Source of the DNA: Ascaris suum
Taxonomy: Eukaryota > Nematoda > Chromadorea > Rhabditida > Ascarididae
DNA: 64,000 bases
Assembly: GCA_013433145.1 (NCBI GenBank)
Contig: CM024172.1
Span: 6,273,000 to 6,336,999, forward strand
Direction: 5' to 3'
The stretch's first letter is position 1. Each line of letters begins with the position of its first letter. The notes under the pieces are model-generated. The model searched no databases. It was not told the origin of the DNA and worked only from the letters and a program-made list of their open reading frames with translations. This document shows positions 1 through 11,300 of this stretch, one piece after another. The position numbers and the translations under genes are program-made.

Positions 1-3000
1 AGGAAAGCAGCATTTCAAGTTGCATTTATAACGGTATATAGGAATCTGATAATGTTAAAAGCGAAGAAGACAACGATGTATTTTTAAATATGAGCACAGT
101 TCTGTAATCCTTGCAGTTTTTGTACTCGCTTAACAACTTGATCCAATCGTTACGATTTCGTACTGTGATTTTTTCGACAAGGAACGACGCTAAGTAGTGA
201 AGATACCAAGCGCAACCTTATCGGATGGTTTGCTCTAAATTCCGATGTTTAGAGATATAATGTGGCCAGTTTTTTGACGTGATCAAACCGGGAAAACTTC
301 AACGAAAGTGCACTCTTTAAATTCCGATTTAAAGCAATTTCTTTTCCTAATAAGACATTAACAAAGGGCAGACTAGAAATAAAAGCATCGTGGAGATAGT
401 AATGTTAATGCGGAGTAGAAAAAATTACTGTAAACCACTTAAGCGGGAAACTGTTCAGCTTTTCAGGAAGTATTTTTCCCGTGCATAAAAGTATCTCTGC
501 TAATGAAGTATGCTTCGTTTTCTTTCACGATTCATCCTTTCCCTTACCCCTTCTTTATGCTTTCAACGATAATGGTCACCAATCCCGACATACCCTTTTC
601 CGCCTCTTATTTGACCAATTCTCTCTTGGAATAAATGATACCACCCAATCTTCCTTCCGTTTTTTCCTCATCGAAGCTAGTCGCTTGTCAGCCCAGTCGT
701 CCCCAAGCATCTGCATGTCAGCCTTGGCATTGGTTTAATTGTGCACACATTGTTAAAGCTGTACTGTAGGTTAAAAAAAAATCGAGCTTATTCTAGCGAT
801 TCGCTAGAAAAGACATTTCGACGTCTGCATGGCACTCACTTTTATCGCACATCTGCGTCATCCTTAATTGAGTATAATGTCCAACGAAGTCGAAAATCAA
901 GCAATGCCCATGCCGCATTTGTGCAATGTTGGAAATGGGCTGGCATGAATGTATGCACAGCGAATCTGGTCAGTACATCCAGCCCTTCTCAAACGAAATG
1001 TTCAGTGTAAGGAGAAAAGAAAAAAGACAAACGGCCGGAAGCATTTGTCTAACGTGGATCATTGTCTGGTATGACTTTTTAAAGTGCTAAAGGACTCGAA
1101 GCCGCATTAATCTCTTTTTATGCTGCATACATGAGAGCACAAGACATCTAAGCTGAAGGAGAAGTATAGTGAGCAAAAACGGTAAGGAGATAGGAGAGAA
1201 CAGTACTGCAAGAACCTTTATCAAGGACTGTTGTCACGAACAGAAGCATCCAGGAAAACATTAAGTTGCCATGAATTCCAACAGTTTCCAAAACGACGAA
1301 GATCCTACGAAACGCGGAAATCGCGGAAGAGGACGGTTGGTAGTCCACAAAATTGAAGACTGTGCACAAAGAGCCTGAAGCATTGCTCTGTATGCCGTCG
1401 AACATCCTTCACATATATGATAAGCAAAGTTAGTTCAATTACGCTTCCCTCGAGGCACAGCACCGTGAATTGGACGCGATTTGGAGCGACTAATGCCAAT
1501 CCTTACTTGGAGTATTCGAATCCAACGCAAAGAAACCTTCTGATCTACTCTAGCAAAGATCCTTCATTGGTATCCAACCTATAGATTGGGAGCAGATCGG
1601 ATCTATGAACCTGCAACTTTCAAAATAAAGCTGTTACATTCGACACGCAGTCGGGTTTAAAAACGACCCACCACTTACCGTTGCGAAGGTTCGAAAATCG
1701 GTCAAAACCTGGAGCATTGTTGCGTCTTGCATGGTGCTTGCAGCAATGTGGCAATAAATGAGTTGAAAATGCGTCAGTATTTTTTAGCCAACGCTGTATT
1801 GAGAGAGTGTTGCAGTTATTTCTCAGTGCTGTGGCATGGAACACAACTAATTTTTCCCTAATTGTTTTTCCACTTTCCTCACAGCCCCGTCCCTTTCCTC
1901 CCTTATTGACTTGAGAAGTCAGTCACGACTGTGGCGAGTTTTCTCTTGTACCAACTTCATTTTGATAGAGAGGCGTCTTTATGCTAATCCATCTTGATTA
2001 AGAGTGCGCAAAGCCCTGTCATAGACCGCAGTTCCGTTCTACAAGGTGACGATAATTCATTGCCTGCTCTTTCCATGTTGTTCATTAAAATACGCTAGCT
2101 GAGCTTCATCAAATTTGTACGAATAGGTTCAAAGTGCCTTTCGACAACGAGAGCGAGAAAGAATGTATTAAGAAATAATTTGACACCGTCATCTATAATT
2201 CAAATTACTCGTTTTTTTTCCTTCCAGACGTCTCTTCGCTTCCATCAATTGGAGAACGATGCCTTAAATGCAACAAGCATAACCTGAAATACTATGTTCA
2301 GTCTACATCTTTACTGGGAGTGCCTTACTCGTCGAGTTCGAAAATTTCCTGTGAGTCTTGCAACGAGATCTGTCTCAGTGAACCCGTCAGATGGTCCAGA
2401 GAGCACCAGCTTTCATCATTCGGAGTTTTATAACTTTGGGCTACTCCATCGTATTCCATATTCATTTGGCCTGTTCCTCCTGCTATTTCATTTTTGCTAT
2501 TGTGAATCCTCTAAAGGGAATAAGTGAAGCGTTCTCACCGACGGGGTCAAGAATTTGGAAGGTGATCAGAAACAAGAAAGAACAGCATTTTGTGCACTTC
2601 CGCGGTCAAAAACATATGGTGGTGGAGTCTGATAGTGAACTAAGCTGCTTGAACTTCTCGCTTTCACCTCCATGTTTAGAGCGTACTGAATGTCCTTGAT
2701 CCACCATATCGCAGTCCTCGCGATCCTTTGTTCGCTTCGTCTTTAGCCCCCCGGACGTCGTTGCGTCTTGTCTTGTTTATCCACTCTTATTATCCGCCGA
2801 ACAGATTCATTCACTCATGGGAAAATTAATGAAGTTATTCTGACGCATATATCCTACTCGATGATAAATTGCGCCTCTGCTTTTTATACATTTTATGCTA
2901 AGATTATAGTATTAATTGTGTGATCTCTGTCCCCGTCCTACCCGAATATTTCACATATCTGCGAATCGTCATATTGGTCATGTGAGCTATGGGCAGCACC

Positions 3001-3356
3001 GCTGTATTTTTCTTAGCAGCCCTGTTGTTGAGGCAGCGTGCTGCAACCAACCCACCAAATCAAGAAGCTGTGCCAGCCCACCAGCCGTACACTGATCTTC
3101 TGCAGTTTATTTGATTGGGCGAGTGAAGAATCATCCGTGGAAACCAATCTAATGCTAAACGAAGAAATCATCTCTGTATTTAAAAAGAGAAGGGAGGACA
3201 GGGTATTTTCGGAATAATTTGGAAGGGAAAGATGGTGAAAATAATCAGGTCCTAGGACAGTTAAGACTATAGTATGACATATTTCGCATCGTTTCTTCGA
3301 GGCTATCTCTCTATCACATATATTGCGTTCTTTATAAAATTATTCGATTATTCTAG
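1..3356. other. No supportable gene upstream of ned-8
   Basis: Both strands were read for exons with splice sites and for family motifs. Open frames here are short and their translations resemble no family I know. The most protein-like pieces are a 35-codon ATG frame at about 1271-1378 (+), preceded in the same frame by a stop, and the end of a frame near 2520-2699 (+). Neither has convincing splice sites. The stretch presumably holds the 5' flank and promoter of the NEDD8 gene, but no promoter motif could be identified. Confidence 0.5.
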
Positions 3357-3363
3357 CGTGACG
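3351..3363 (+). promoter_or_regulatory. Probable trans-splice acceptor and short 5' UTR of ned-8
   Basis: The ATG of the NEDD8 gene at 3364 is preceded by an AT-rich, U-rich stretch ending in TTCTAG at 3351-3356. That leaves only CGTGACG (3357-3363) as 5' UTR. A 3' splice site just before a start codon, with no upstream coding exon, is the usual layout of spliced-leader trans-splicing in nematodes. The spliced leader itself is not in the window, so this is inference from position and motif. Confidence 0.5.
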
Positions 3364-6232
3364 ATGCTCATCAAGGTTAAAACATTGACGGGAAAGGAAA
3401 TCGAGCTGGATGTTGACTCGAGTGATAAGGTGGAACGGATCAAGGAAAAAGTACGATCATTTCAAGTTTTAATCCAGCAGTGAAATCGCAGAAATTCTTA
3501 CAGTTTTGCACTTATCAAGATTAACTTTTCACTTGTGAGAGTTATTATGCACTGTTGGATGATCTCGCTCCTTTTATTGTTGCATTTGGCAGATAGAGCC
3601 ATAAAAGAAATATTCAGATATTAGCGGTCGTCCTATTTAATCTATATTACAGAAGATCATAAGCTATTTTATAATGAAAAAAGAAAATCGGTAACGTTGT
3701 GTAGTGTTTCTTATTTATAGCACTAGGAGCGTGCACGACAAAATGTCGGAGAGGGCGGATTTTCGGGATCTCTATTCTCCGTCACCTCCATGGGAATTCA
3801 CCAACAGTAAAATCCTCGCAAAGAAAAAATGGTTTCGTTAGATTTTACACTGGAATGATTACAGCACTGATTAGCATTATCTGGTGGTGAGTATGGTAGA
3901 ACAACTCACTGCTCGCGACGAACTAATAACACTGCCCGATTTTCGAAGTAACTATGCAGCTAAATTGCTGCGTTGTAAAAAGAAACGTCGCGAGACCCCC
4001 CGAAGTTTTTTGCGTATGGCGTTTCTTCATGAACGCCATCAACGGCGGTGCTAATGATGACATCTCATTAAAGTCGGTATCGTTTTTGGTTGAGTAGAGA
4101 TAATTCCTGCAGATTTTGCACAGTAGTAGTCATTGGGGATGTCTGGCGAAGGGTCCGGCGAGGATGAAGGGGAGTGCTGAAGAAGCTTTCGCATTTACCA
4201 GCGCCAGCCCGCCGGGTAGTAGTACACTTGGGCAAAACCGACTACTGGAGCCAGCCGAGCGAGGTCGTCAAGTCCACTCATCAATGGACACCTTTTACGT
4301 CGAAAAAGCGAAGCGAAGAAGCTGCTTCAATACACACTTGTGCGACGATTCGCGACTGCTAAAACAGTCTTGTTTTCATTCCGCTCGTTCTCTCGCGTTA
4401 TTCACTGTGCTCTGCCGAAATCTTTCGGATCGTTTATTTGTCGCCAGCAGTCTATGGTCGAAATGGGAAAATGTGGCATTCAAGAAAGCATTCATGATCC
4501 TGGTGCATTGCAGATTGAAGAAAAAGAAGGGATTCCGCCCCCACAGCAGAGACTGATTTTCGCAGGAAAGCAAATGAACGATGAAAAATCAGTGCAGGAT
4601 TACAAGGTGAGTGCTTCCTGCTTCTCGGAGACGCCGCAGTCCCGCAAAAGGCGGCTGAATCCCCGTTCTTCTCCGCATCTGTTTAGGGACGTAAATGTAA
4701 GAAAGCGGCTTCTTAAGGATCAGAGGCATCTTGTAGCGCTTAATGTCATTCTGTCATTGATAATTCCGGATAAGGTTCTTTCCAGAAGAGTATCATCACT
4801 GTTCTTTGTTGACAGTGTTACTCTTGTTGTAAACGGAATTTCTGTGCTCGTTTTTCCAAAAATCTGCGTGATGACCAACTTAAATGGGAGGGTTGTACAT
4901 GTATTATTAAAACTTAATTGATTAAACGGCAGATACTTGTCCACAATACTTTTCCTCCATCGAATAATTGCAACGTGCAGTTTACTTTTTATACTCATTA
5001 GCCGTTTTTCATTTGCACAAAAGAGATCTTAGAAGCTTTTCCTTTCAAACATGATCGTTAGCTGTTCTGACTTTAGGAATTAATGCTGTTACTTCCGTCT
5101 GTGTGAAGATTTGCGCCTCTACGTTTGCGGTTTTGCTTTATCGTCGCTTACACATGTCTACTATCAACGATAGTTTGGACCGACTGGACAAATTTACCCA
5201 TAAAAGAAATCACGATTACCTTTGAGCATGAAACTTCACGGTTGTCAACTCATCTTCAAGCAACTTAGGTGACCGATTTCTGGCCCTTACTTCTGCAGAT
5301 GCGAGGTCCTCGCTGCACAAATTTTGCTTCCATATGCATTTAATGGTTCTGCGAGTTGTTTATAAAGTAAACCTTTACGGGCATTATTATTTGCTTTTAT
5401 TTCAAGTGTGGCTTTTAGTGTCTAAATCCACTGCATTCTCTCTCATTAAAGTGTCGTGTTTCAGCTGCATTGCTGAACAACTCTCTTCATTGAGGAGTTC
5501 CTTACAAATGCAGTGAGACGCAACGCAACGTCTTGAGGTAGTGCAAGGAATACGGTAGCAGTGATTGGGATGTCTGTGATAGCTGATAGCTTAGAAACAG
5601 GGGAGTTCTGAATGGCATCAGTGCTGATATTCACGCGATTCTGTGATCTCCTTCTCAGAGTGACCAGTTAACTTCGGCTAACAATAATCGTGGAAGCTGA
5701 CTGCAGTAAGAAATTTCGATATTGACTCAGTTGGCGTCAGCTGTGTTAATGAGATTGGAGAGTTCGGCGAATACAGTGGATAACATTAAATACTCATATT
5801 TTGGAAGGGCAAATGTTTCTTCAATAACTCTCGAGTATAAGAGGAAAAGTTTTAGAATCTTCCCCTCTTTATAGGGGCCATTATTCATGAAATAGACGGC
5901 CGCTGTAGCTAATACATCCTTTCTTTTATATAAGGGAATAACGAGAAGTAATCCGTTACTTATTAATGGTCATAGGCTGCAGAAAATGTGCAGGTGGGCC
6001 GTCTTTAGGAGTCGATCGCGTGTTCTCCGAAAACGGTTTTTAATAGGAAGCATGTTTCACTGTTTTGAATCGACTGCGAACAGTCTGTCCTGACGGGCTA
6101 GAATGCACATGTATGGAGCTAATGTGGCGAATATCCTTGCACAGTTACCCACCTGTAAAGTAAAAGTGAGCTTTTCAGGTTTCTGGAGGTTCCGTTCTCC
6201 ATTTGGTGTTGGCGCTACGTGGTGGTTGCTAA
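3364..6232 (+). CDS. ned-8: NEDD8 ubiquitin-like modifier, three exons, complete
   Basis: Exons 3364-3450, 4514-4606 and 6179-6232 (TAA) give 77 codons. Donors are GTACGA and GTGAGT; acceptors are TTGCAG and TTTCAG. The protein starts [16 protein letters not shown] and ends LVLALRGG-C. Without gaps it carries the family hallmarks: Ile44 patch, Lys48, His68, Ala72 (Arg in ubiquitin, the residue that separates the two pathways) and Gly75-Gly76. NEDD8 is processed after Gly76, activated by the NAE1-UBA3 E1 and UBC12 E2, and attached to cullins to switch on cullin-RING ligases in nucleus and cytoplasm. Here one residue, Cys77, must be removed. Residue 62 is Ser where NEDD8 normally has Leu. Introns of 1063 and 1572 bp are long for such a small gene. 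The start is fixed by the family N-terminus. Confidence 0.95.
4116..4556 (+). other. Open frames inside ned-8 intron 1, not a gene
   Basis: A 146-codon open frame and two overlapping frames cover the end of NEDD8 intron 1 and run into exon 2 in the wrong frame. At 4139 a short ATG frame reads [13 protein letters not shown] and stops. The remaining translations have no recognisable domain. I treat the stretch as intron sequence, possibly a decayed insertion. Confidence 0.4.
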
Positions 6233-6473
6233 CAATATTTGCTGTGTTGTTACTTTGTCCGTTATAAATTAGTGCCCATAAATATCACTTTCATATCGAT
6301 ACACTCTACTGGCGTATGGAGTGCGTAGGTTCACGAATTCAACACACCATCCTTCACTTCTGCGTTGAAGACCTATCTGCACCGAGTGTATAATGGAGAC
6401 TTCATCGCAGCTTTTGTTATTCTCTACATAAAGTTATTACACATGCTGCCGTTTTTTCACCTGCACTATTTAT

Positions 6474-6833
6474 ATGAAGATGTACGTCGTTTTCGATGTC
6501 CGATGTCTTCGATTGTCTGTTGCGAGTTCGCAGCTGCAGAAGGATACTAAGAGACCGCGCCATTTATGGCGCCCTAAAAAGTCATTTGAGGACATTAGAG
6601 CACACATGCAGGTCGATGTGAACGGCGCAAAACGAGCGGCTATAACGGTGCAAAGAATACACGAAAGTCTTTCAGAAAGACATAAGAGTTTCAAGGAGGG
6701 AGGTTTAAAGACATTCTTTAACGATTTTAAAAGACGCAAAAGTCTTGTTTTCCTAGAGCACGTTGGTGAAGCTTCGTCACATTTTTTAAAAGTCATTTCA
6801 GTACTTGTAGTATTCTGGAGCGACTACCAATGA
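6474..6833 (+). CDS. Hypothetical 119-codon ORF just downstream of ned-8
   Basis: This frame begins at ATG 6474, 241 bases after the NEDD8 stop, and ends at TGA 6831-6833. The translation is basic and helix-like, for example KKSFEDIRAHMQVDVNG and RRKSLVFLEHVGEASSHF. I recognise no family. Acceptor-like TTCGCAG and CTGCAG occur inside the frame at about 6530-6540, so it could instead be a terminal exon starting near 6539. The same-strand spacing would suit a nematode operon. It may equally be a chance ORF or a transposon remnant. Confidence 0.25.
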   Translation: MKMYVVFDVRCLRLSVASSQLQKDTKRPRHLWRPKKSFEDIRAHMQVDVNGAKRAAITVQRIHESLSERHKSFKEGGLKTFFNDFKRRKSLVFLEHVGEASSHFLKVISVLVVFWSDYQ

Positions 6834-7659
6834 GACAATTCGCAACTTTTTTCACCTGTGGATGCAAATTTGATGAAAAATGACTTGTGCACATCAACGC
6901 TCTATCAAAAATTGGCACCACCACCGAGATACTTCAATGTCACTGCATTCATATTTCTGTTTGGTTTCAGATGATTATCTGACTTAGAAATTAGCAGTTT
7001 CTGAGAAAGCAAGGCAGATTAGAAAACTGCAGCTCTGTAGGCACTAGCGTTCTGTCAAAAAGAGCAACGGAGAGAGGAAGTGTGCGTCTATGAGAGCGAA
7101 TAATGCTGCTTACTTTTGGGCGTGCAATGTTCTCTGCCCTCTTACGCCAAAATGTTCAGGTTATCAAGACGTCTCTATATCTGAATTGTTGAACTGTCCC
7201 AGGCAGCCTGCTTGAAGCAATCAGTGTTGGCGCATCAATGCAGCACTCGCCAATACTCTTCAGCTAACCTTGCATCTTTTCTTGCCCGCATCCGCAGAAC
7301 TGGAGCTCAGTATTCCGAAATGGGACTGAGGTGTGCTGCAAAGGCCGTAAGCAATTTCCTGCGCAGCAGCAATTGGGGCTGAAGTGTTTACAATTTGCGC
7401 TATGAGCAGCCGTCTAAAAAATTCCATAGCGACGACATCATAGCTATGATCGGTGTCAATAGTGGGTCACTCCGAGTTGACTCCAAACAGCCCGTTCCTT
7501 AGCTGGCCTCGCAGTTGAACCTATAGTTTACTTTAGCAGGAGTCGAATTCAAGGGGACGAAGTTTTTGTGGATGTCGATGCTACCAGGAACGGCTTACTT
7601 TTCCCGAAAAGTAAGCTTCGCATGAAAGGCTCTCGTTATTTTGCCCCTCTGAGTTAGGC

Positions 7660-8320
7660 ATAAGAGATATGTGTTGATTTTGTGTGTGTCAACAAGAAAT
7701 TCTGCTCGAGAGTCCTCCGCAGTTCTAAGCGCAAATCCATGAACGGATGGAACGGAATGAAAGTGCAATCTTCTGTTCCAGTTGTGCAGGTGTTTTGTGA
7801 AGTTATGGTAGATGTTCTAAGGTTCTCTTTCATGAATGACATGCAGAAGTAAACTAATTCCGCAACTGTGGACAAAATTGCTCCTCTCATTGCAAATTTT
7901 TCCGAAATTCCTCCACGAGCTGAAGAAAAAATAAGGGGACGAATTAAAGATCTGTTGTTGCCTCCAGAAAAATGGCCCGTGCAGCGAAAAATTTGAGACT
8001 ATGGACGTCGTTGTCGTAAAAAAGCATTTCCTACAAGTTTTTTCTTGGAACAATAAGCAGGAGAGTTTGGGAAAAAGAAATGTTGCCGCAAGGATAGATG
8101 AGCAAGTCAAAGTGATTCGAACATTGCTTAAAGAATGACAAATTACCTTCAGGTCCCATATGGATGGACAAGGTTCCAAATAGGGGCAGAAGGAGAAACG
8201 AATGAATTGCTTCCGTATTTCCTGCGAATTCTGTTTACTATTCCTCACCATCTCAAAAGCGGTACTTATTTACGACCCCAACACAGTACAGGCCTTATGA
8301 AAGATGAAGACCATTAAATA
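7660..8320 (+). pseudogene. Decayed coding-like region with frame changes
   Basis: Protein-like translation runs over about 660 bases but moves between frames. The first frame, at about 7680-8000, contains one in-frame stop after NDMQK and reads on through ANFSEIPPRAEEKIRGRIK and LLPPEKWPVQRK. A second frame continues at about 7990-8138 with METMDVVVV-like sequence and ARIDEQVKVIRTLLKE. A third frame follows as the ORF at 8135-8317. No splice sites explain the switches, so a broken gene or transposon-derived fragment is the simplest reading. No family was recognised. Confidence 0.3.
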
Positions 8321-9129
8321 TGATTTTAAGGAATAGCGATCTAAGGGCATTACGTAGGTCACTTGAGCAGAACGATATCAGAGTGGTTTTAAGTCTAAGC
8401 CTCGAAGCCTCGTAACTTGGCTGAAAGATTTTCTTCTAAAAGATATCCTGGCACTGCTATACATTTCTACTTAACTTTTTTAAAGATGCCTTCCAATCTG
8501 AGGTGTTAAGGCACTGTTAACATCGTCTGTCACGCACACTATTTCATTGTGGCGGAGACTCAGGTCATAAATCAGAAGTGTAGTGCCCCGAAGCAGTACT
8601 CCAAAAGAAAGCATTGTACAAAGCCCTCGCAATAATTTTTAATGCACTCGTAATTCAAGAAGCGAAGAACGTGGTTTCGAGCAAGAGCAATCTTATGCAG
8701 AACTCGAATCACCTAAGGTAGGGACCCACGTAAACGTGCAGACCCTTCATTACATTCCTCACATGAACACGTATACCACGCAAACAGTGGTCATCGGTAT
8801 GAAAAGTTCCATTAGAAAGTGAGCATTTTTCAACGCTTAGGTCAAGATGTGAAAGCCGCTCGTGAGGGAGAACCTCTGATCAAAAGGGGCTCGAGGCGCA
8901 TATTTTTCTATCAGTCGGCATGTGCTTTTAAACTGGAGACGACTTGAGACGTTTCATATGGTGAGAAGTGTTCGCTTTACTGTTTTATGCCTACCAATTT
9001 GTTTACACAATATATTCACCTCTGCCCTTGTGGAATTGTGGAAGCGCTCAACTTATTCTTCCTGTTGTTGGAGAATGTTTTGCACTTGCCGCTGGTGATA
9101 GACCGGCTGTCGCGTAAGAACGCGGCAAA

Positions 9130-9360
9130 ATGTGTGAGAAAAGGGAGGGGGCTGCGGGTCCCCTAAACACCTTTACGAAAGAGGCAGAGACTAAGAGACG
9201 TCAAGAGTTAAATACACTTACAAAGAATGATAACAAAGAAGGAGACATAGAATCCTCTCACAGCAAAGTGAAGATTTTATGTTTCCTTTCTCACAAAATC
9301 TCCAGCGAAATCTTCTTGATCACTTCGCTGGGATTTTGTTTTGACTGTTTCGCCGTTTGA
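9130..9360 (+). CDS. Hypothetical 76-codon ORF ending in a hairpin
   Basis: An ATG frame from 9130 to the TGA at 9358-9360. The first 46 residues are charged and lysine/glutamate-rich, then the character changes to hydrophobic after a possible donor AAA|GTGAAG near 9268. The last part of the frame lies over an inverted repeat (9294-9338), which argues that the real coding part, if any, stops at the donor. No known domain. Confidence 0.2.
   Translation: MCEKREGAAGPLNTFTKEAETKRRQELNTLTKNDNKEGDIESSHSKVKILCFLSHKISSEIFLITSLGFCFDCFAV
9294..9338. repeat. Inverted repeat / hairpin
   Basis: The left arm at 9294-9309 and right arm at 9324-9338 are reverse complements over 15 bases, with one extra base in the left arm (CAAAATC-T-CCAGCGAA against TTCGCTGGGATTTTG). 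The loop is 14 bases. It could form a stable stem in RNA of either strand. No flanking mobile-element structure was found. Confidence 0.6.
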
Positions 9361-10135
9361 CGTGACACCGGCGGCGTTTTGGAAGAGTGCTGATAGAGGG
9401 GTCTAGGAAGTGACACTTCACAAAAGTATCTTATGTAAATGAAGCAAATCGGAATTTTCTTTGAGGCTTTGCAAGACTCCACGAAAATTTCGGTTTCTAT
9501 GACTTAGCTACCCGCTTTCTAATACAAGTGGGGAAGCGTGCCAAGTGTGTTGGCATGACATGCGCTTCCACACTCTGCTCACTCCACCAACTAATTTCAA
9601 AAGCTGAGAGAAATAATAACGTGCAAAACAGTGGGTTCACGTTTAAATACTCTTAATGCATGCGCACATCCTCTGTAGAAGTTCATTTTCTTGCTACCTG
9701 CCGTAAAAGTGCGAGCATTGTGAAAAGCATGCGGAATGAATGGCACGTTTCAATACAAGCAATCCTCTTTTGTGAGTGATGTATCAGTGTGAAGGAAGTA
9801 GGGGAGGTTCGTCATATAGTCCGCATTTTATCCAACAGATTTCGCGCCTCGAGCTTCGGTGCTTCTCGGGATAAAACGAAAAAACTGCTTTGCAAATGTA
9901 AAACTGTGAAAGCACAAATTAAGTTAAGCAAAGATAAATGAAAACTTTTATATTGAAGCGAGCGGCCAAACGGAAAATATCACTGTTGGAGCGAGTAGAG
10001 CCGAAATTTTTTGATACAAGAACAGCCAGCAGAAGAAACTAGCATTTGTCAGCGAACACCGTTTTTCCAGCTCTCTGTTCTTGAACGTGAGTGAAAAGTC
10101 ACCACTGGTCCTCCATCTTCCCTAAGCCAATACAG

Positions 10136-10327
10136 CCGGAAGATCTAATCAGCGGCGTTCAAAGCTATAAACGGTTGGGAAATGAAGCTTGCATGACGTA
10201 CGAAATTCTGAAAAGTTATGCAGACGGGACAATGTCATGGCGGGACAATGCTGACCGGCGACATCAGAACCCCTGTTGGCACGGAAGACGCAGTCGTGTT
10301 CCACCCACCGACTTCTTCAAGAAGGAG
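10136..10327 (+). CDS. Exon-like 64-codon block, possible upstream exon of the unknown membrane gene
   Basis: The block is bounded by a pyrimidine-rich acceptor (..CCAATACAG at 10135) and a GAG|GTGAGG donor at 10327. It is 192 bases, phase 0 at both ends, and open throughout. The translation includes ISGVQSYKRLGNEACMTYE, KSYADGTMSWRDNAD and VPPTDFFKKE, with two cysteines. Its phase fits the start of the longer version of the transmembrane exon at 14488. Linkage over 4 kb is inference. No family recognised. Confidence 0.35.
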
Positions 10328-11149
10328 GTGAGGGCAAGAGCGCGCTTTACTTACTTTCAACTACTTCAAAGAAAGGCAAATTGGGTGCCTTGACTTTGAA
10401 TATATGTGCAACAGAGCGCATAAATCAGAAATAAACGCAAGTTTGTATCAGAAAAATCAACATTTGTGATATGCATAATTGTAGTGTAATTCGAGTTCTC
10501 ATTGCTTTATTAGATAATCTTGTCGTGTGGCTGCGCGATACGGATTTCCTTCTTAGTAAGCGGTGCTTTCGAAATTAGTGTTTTCTTGGAGCTGTTTGGA
10601 GATCTCTTTCCATCCTGCACATTTGTTCAAAACGACATTTCAACAAATGCAGTAAAGTATCATAGAAGTTAGACGTAAATGCTTCAACGATGCCACCTAC
10701 TTCTGGATAATTTCCCTCGCCCAAGTCCATCCGAGGGGGACGGAGAAGAAGGAGGGGAAGCACTCCACAGAGCAATGGAATTTCAAAGTGGTTGTAGCTA
10801 TAGGCAGTTCTGCAGTCCGTTTATTCCCATGAAACGCATCGACATAAACAATTGAAACAAAGGTTGTATGAGAGTCACCTAGGGTTCATGTTTTTCACAG
10901 CAGCGCTGAGTGCTAGGTCTCACACCTCACTCAATGTGCATTTTTCGTGTGTTCCCTCACCATTCCTTTAGTGTACTTCTACAGTTACAGGACTCATTTC
11001 ATCCTCAGTCGAATGCTTATACAATGCTATTCATACATGCTGTCGCCTTTGCATTGTTCATTGCACAAAATTTTATATTTACTAGCGAAAACAGAGTGAC
11101 CGCTGACAGCTCGACTGAGTCAGGTTAGCTAAATTGCTCATCTTATCCT

Positions 11150-11300
11150 ATCTGGCTACTTTCCTTTTTCTTCCCTCCTCCCTCCCCTCCTCTTCTCTTT
11201 TCTTCTTTTCTTAATTTTTCCCACTCCCTCCTGTTCCCTTCTCTTTCTTTTCCCCTTCCCTTATGTGCCCCGTTTTTTTTCTGTCGCTCTCTTTTCTTGG
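11150..11300 (+). repeat. Long polypyrimidine tract
   Basis: About 150 bases made almost only of C and T (TTCCTTTTTC, CCTCCCTCCCC, TTCTTTTCTTC and similar). It is low-complexity sequence inside a probable intron or intergenic stretch, with no coding potential seen. Confidence 0.7.

Noticed and set aside
1168..1378. Plus-strand frame with one internal stop (NSNSFQNDEDPTKRGNRGRG)
   Set aside because: Short, interrupted, without splice sites or family; could be a remnant but not supportable as a gene.
2391..2699. 102-codon plus-strand open frame
   Set aside because: The first half has the Phe/Leu/Ser bias of U-rich noncoding DNA and no splice signals support the more protein-like second half.
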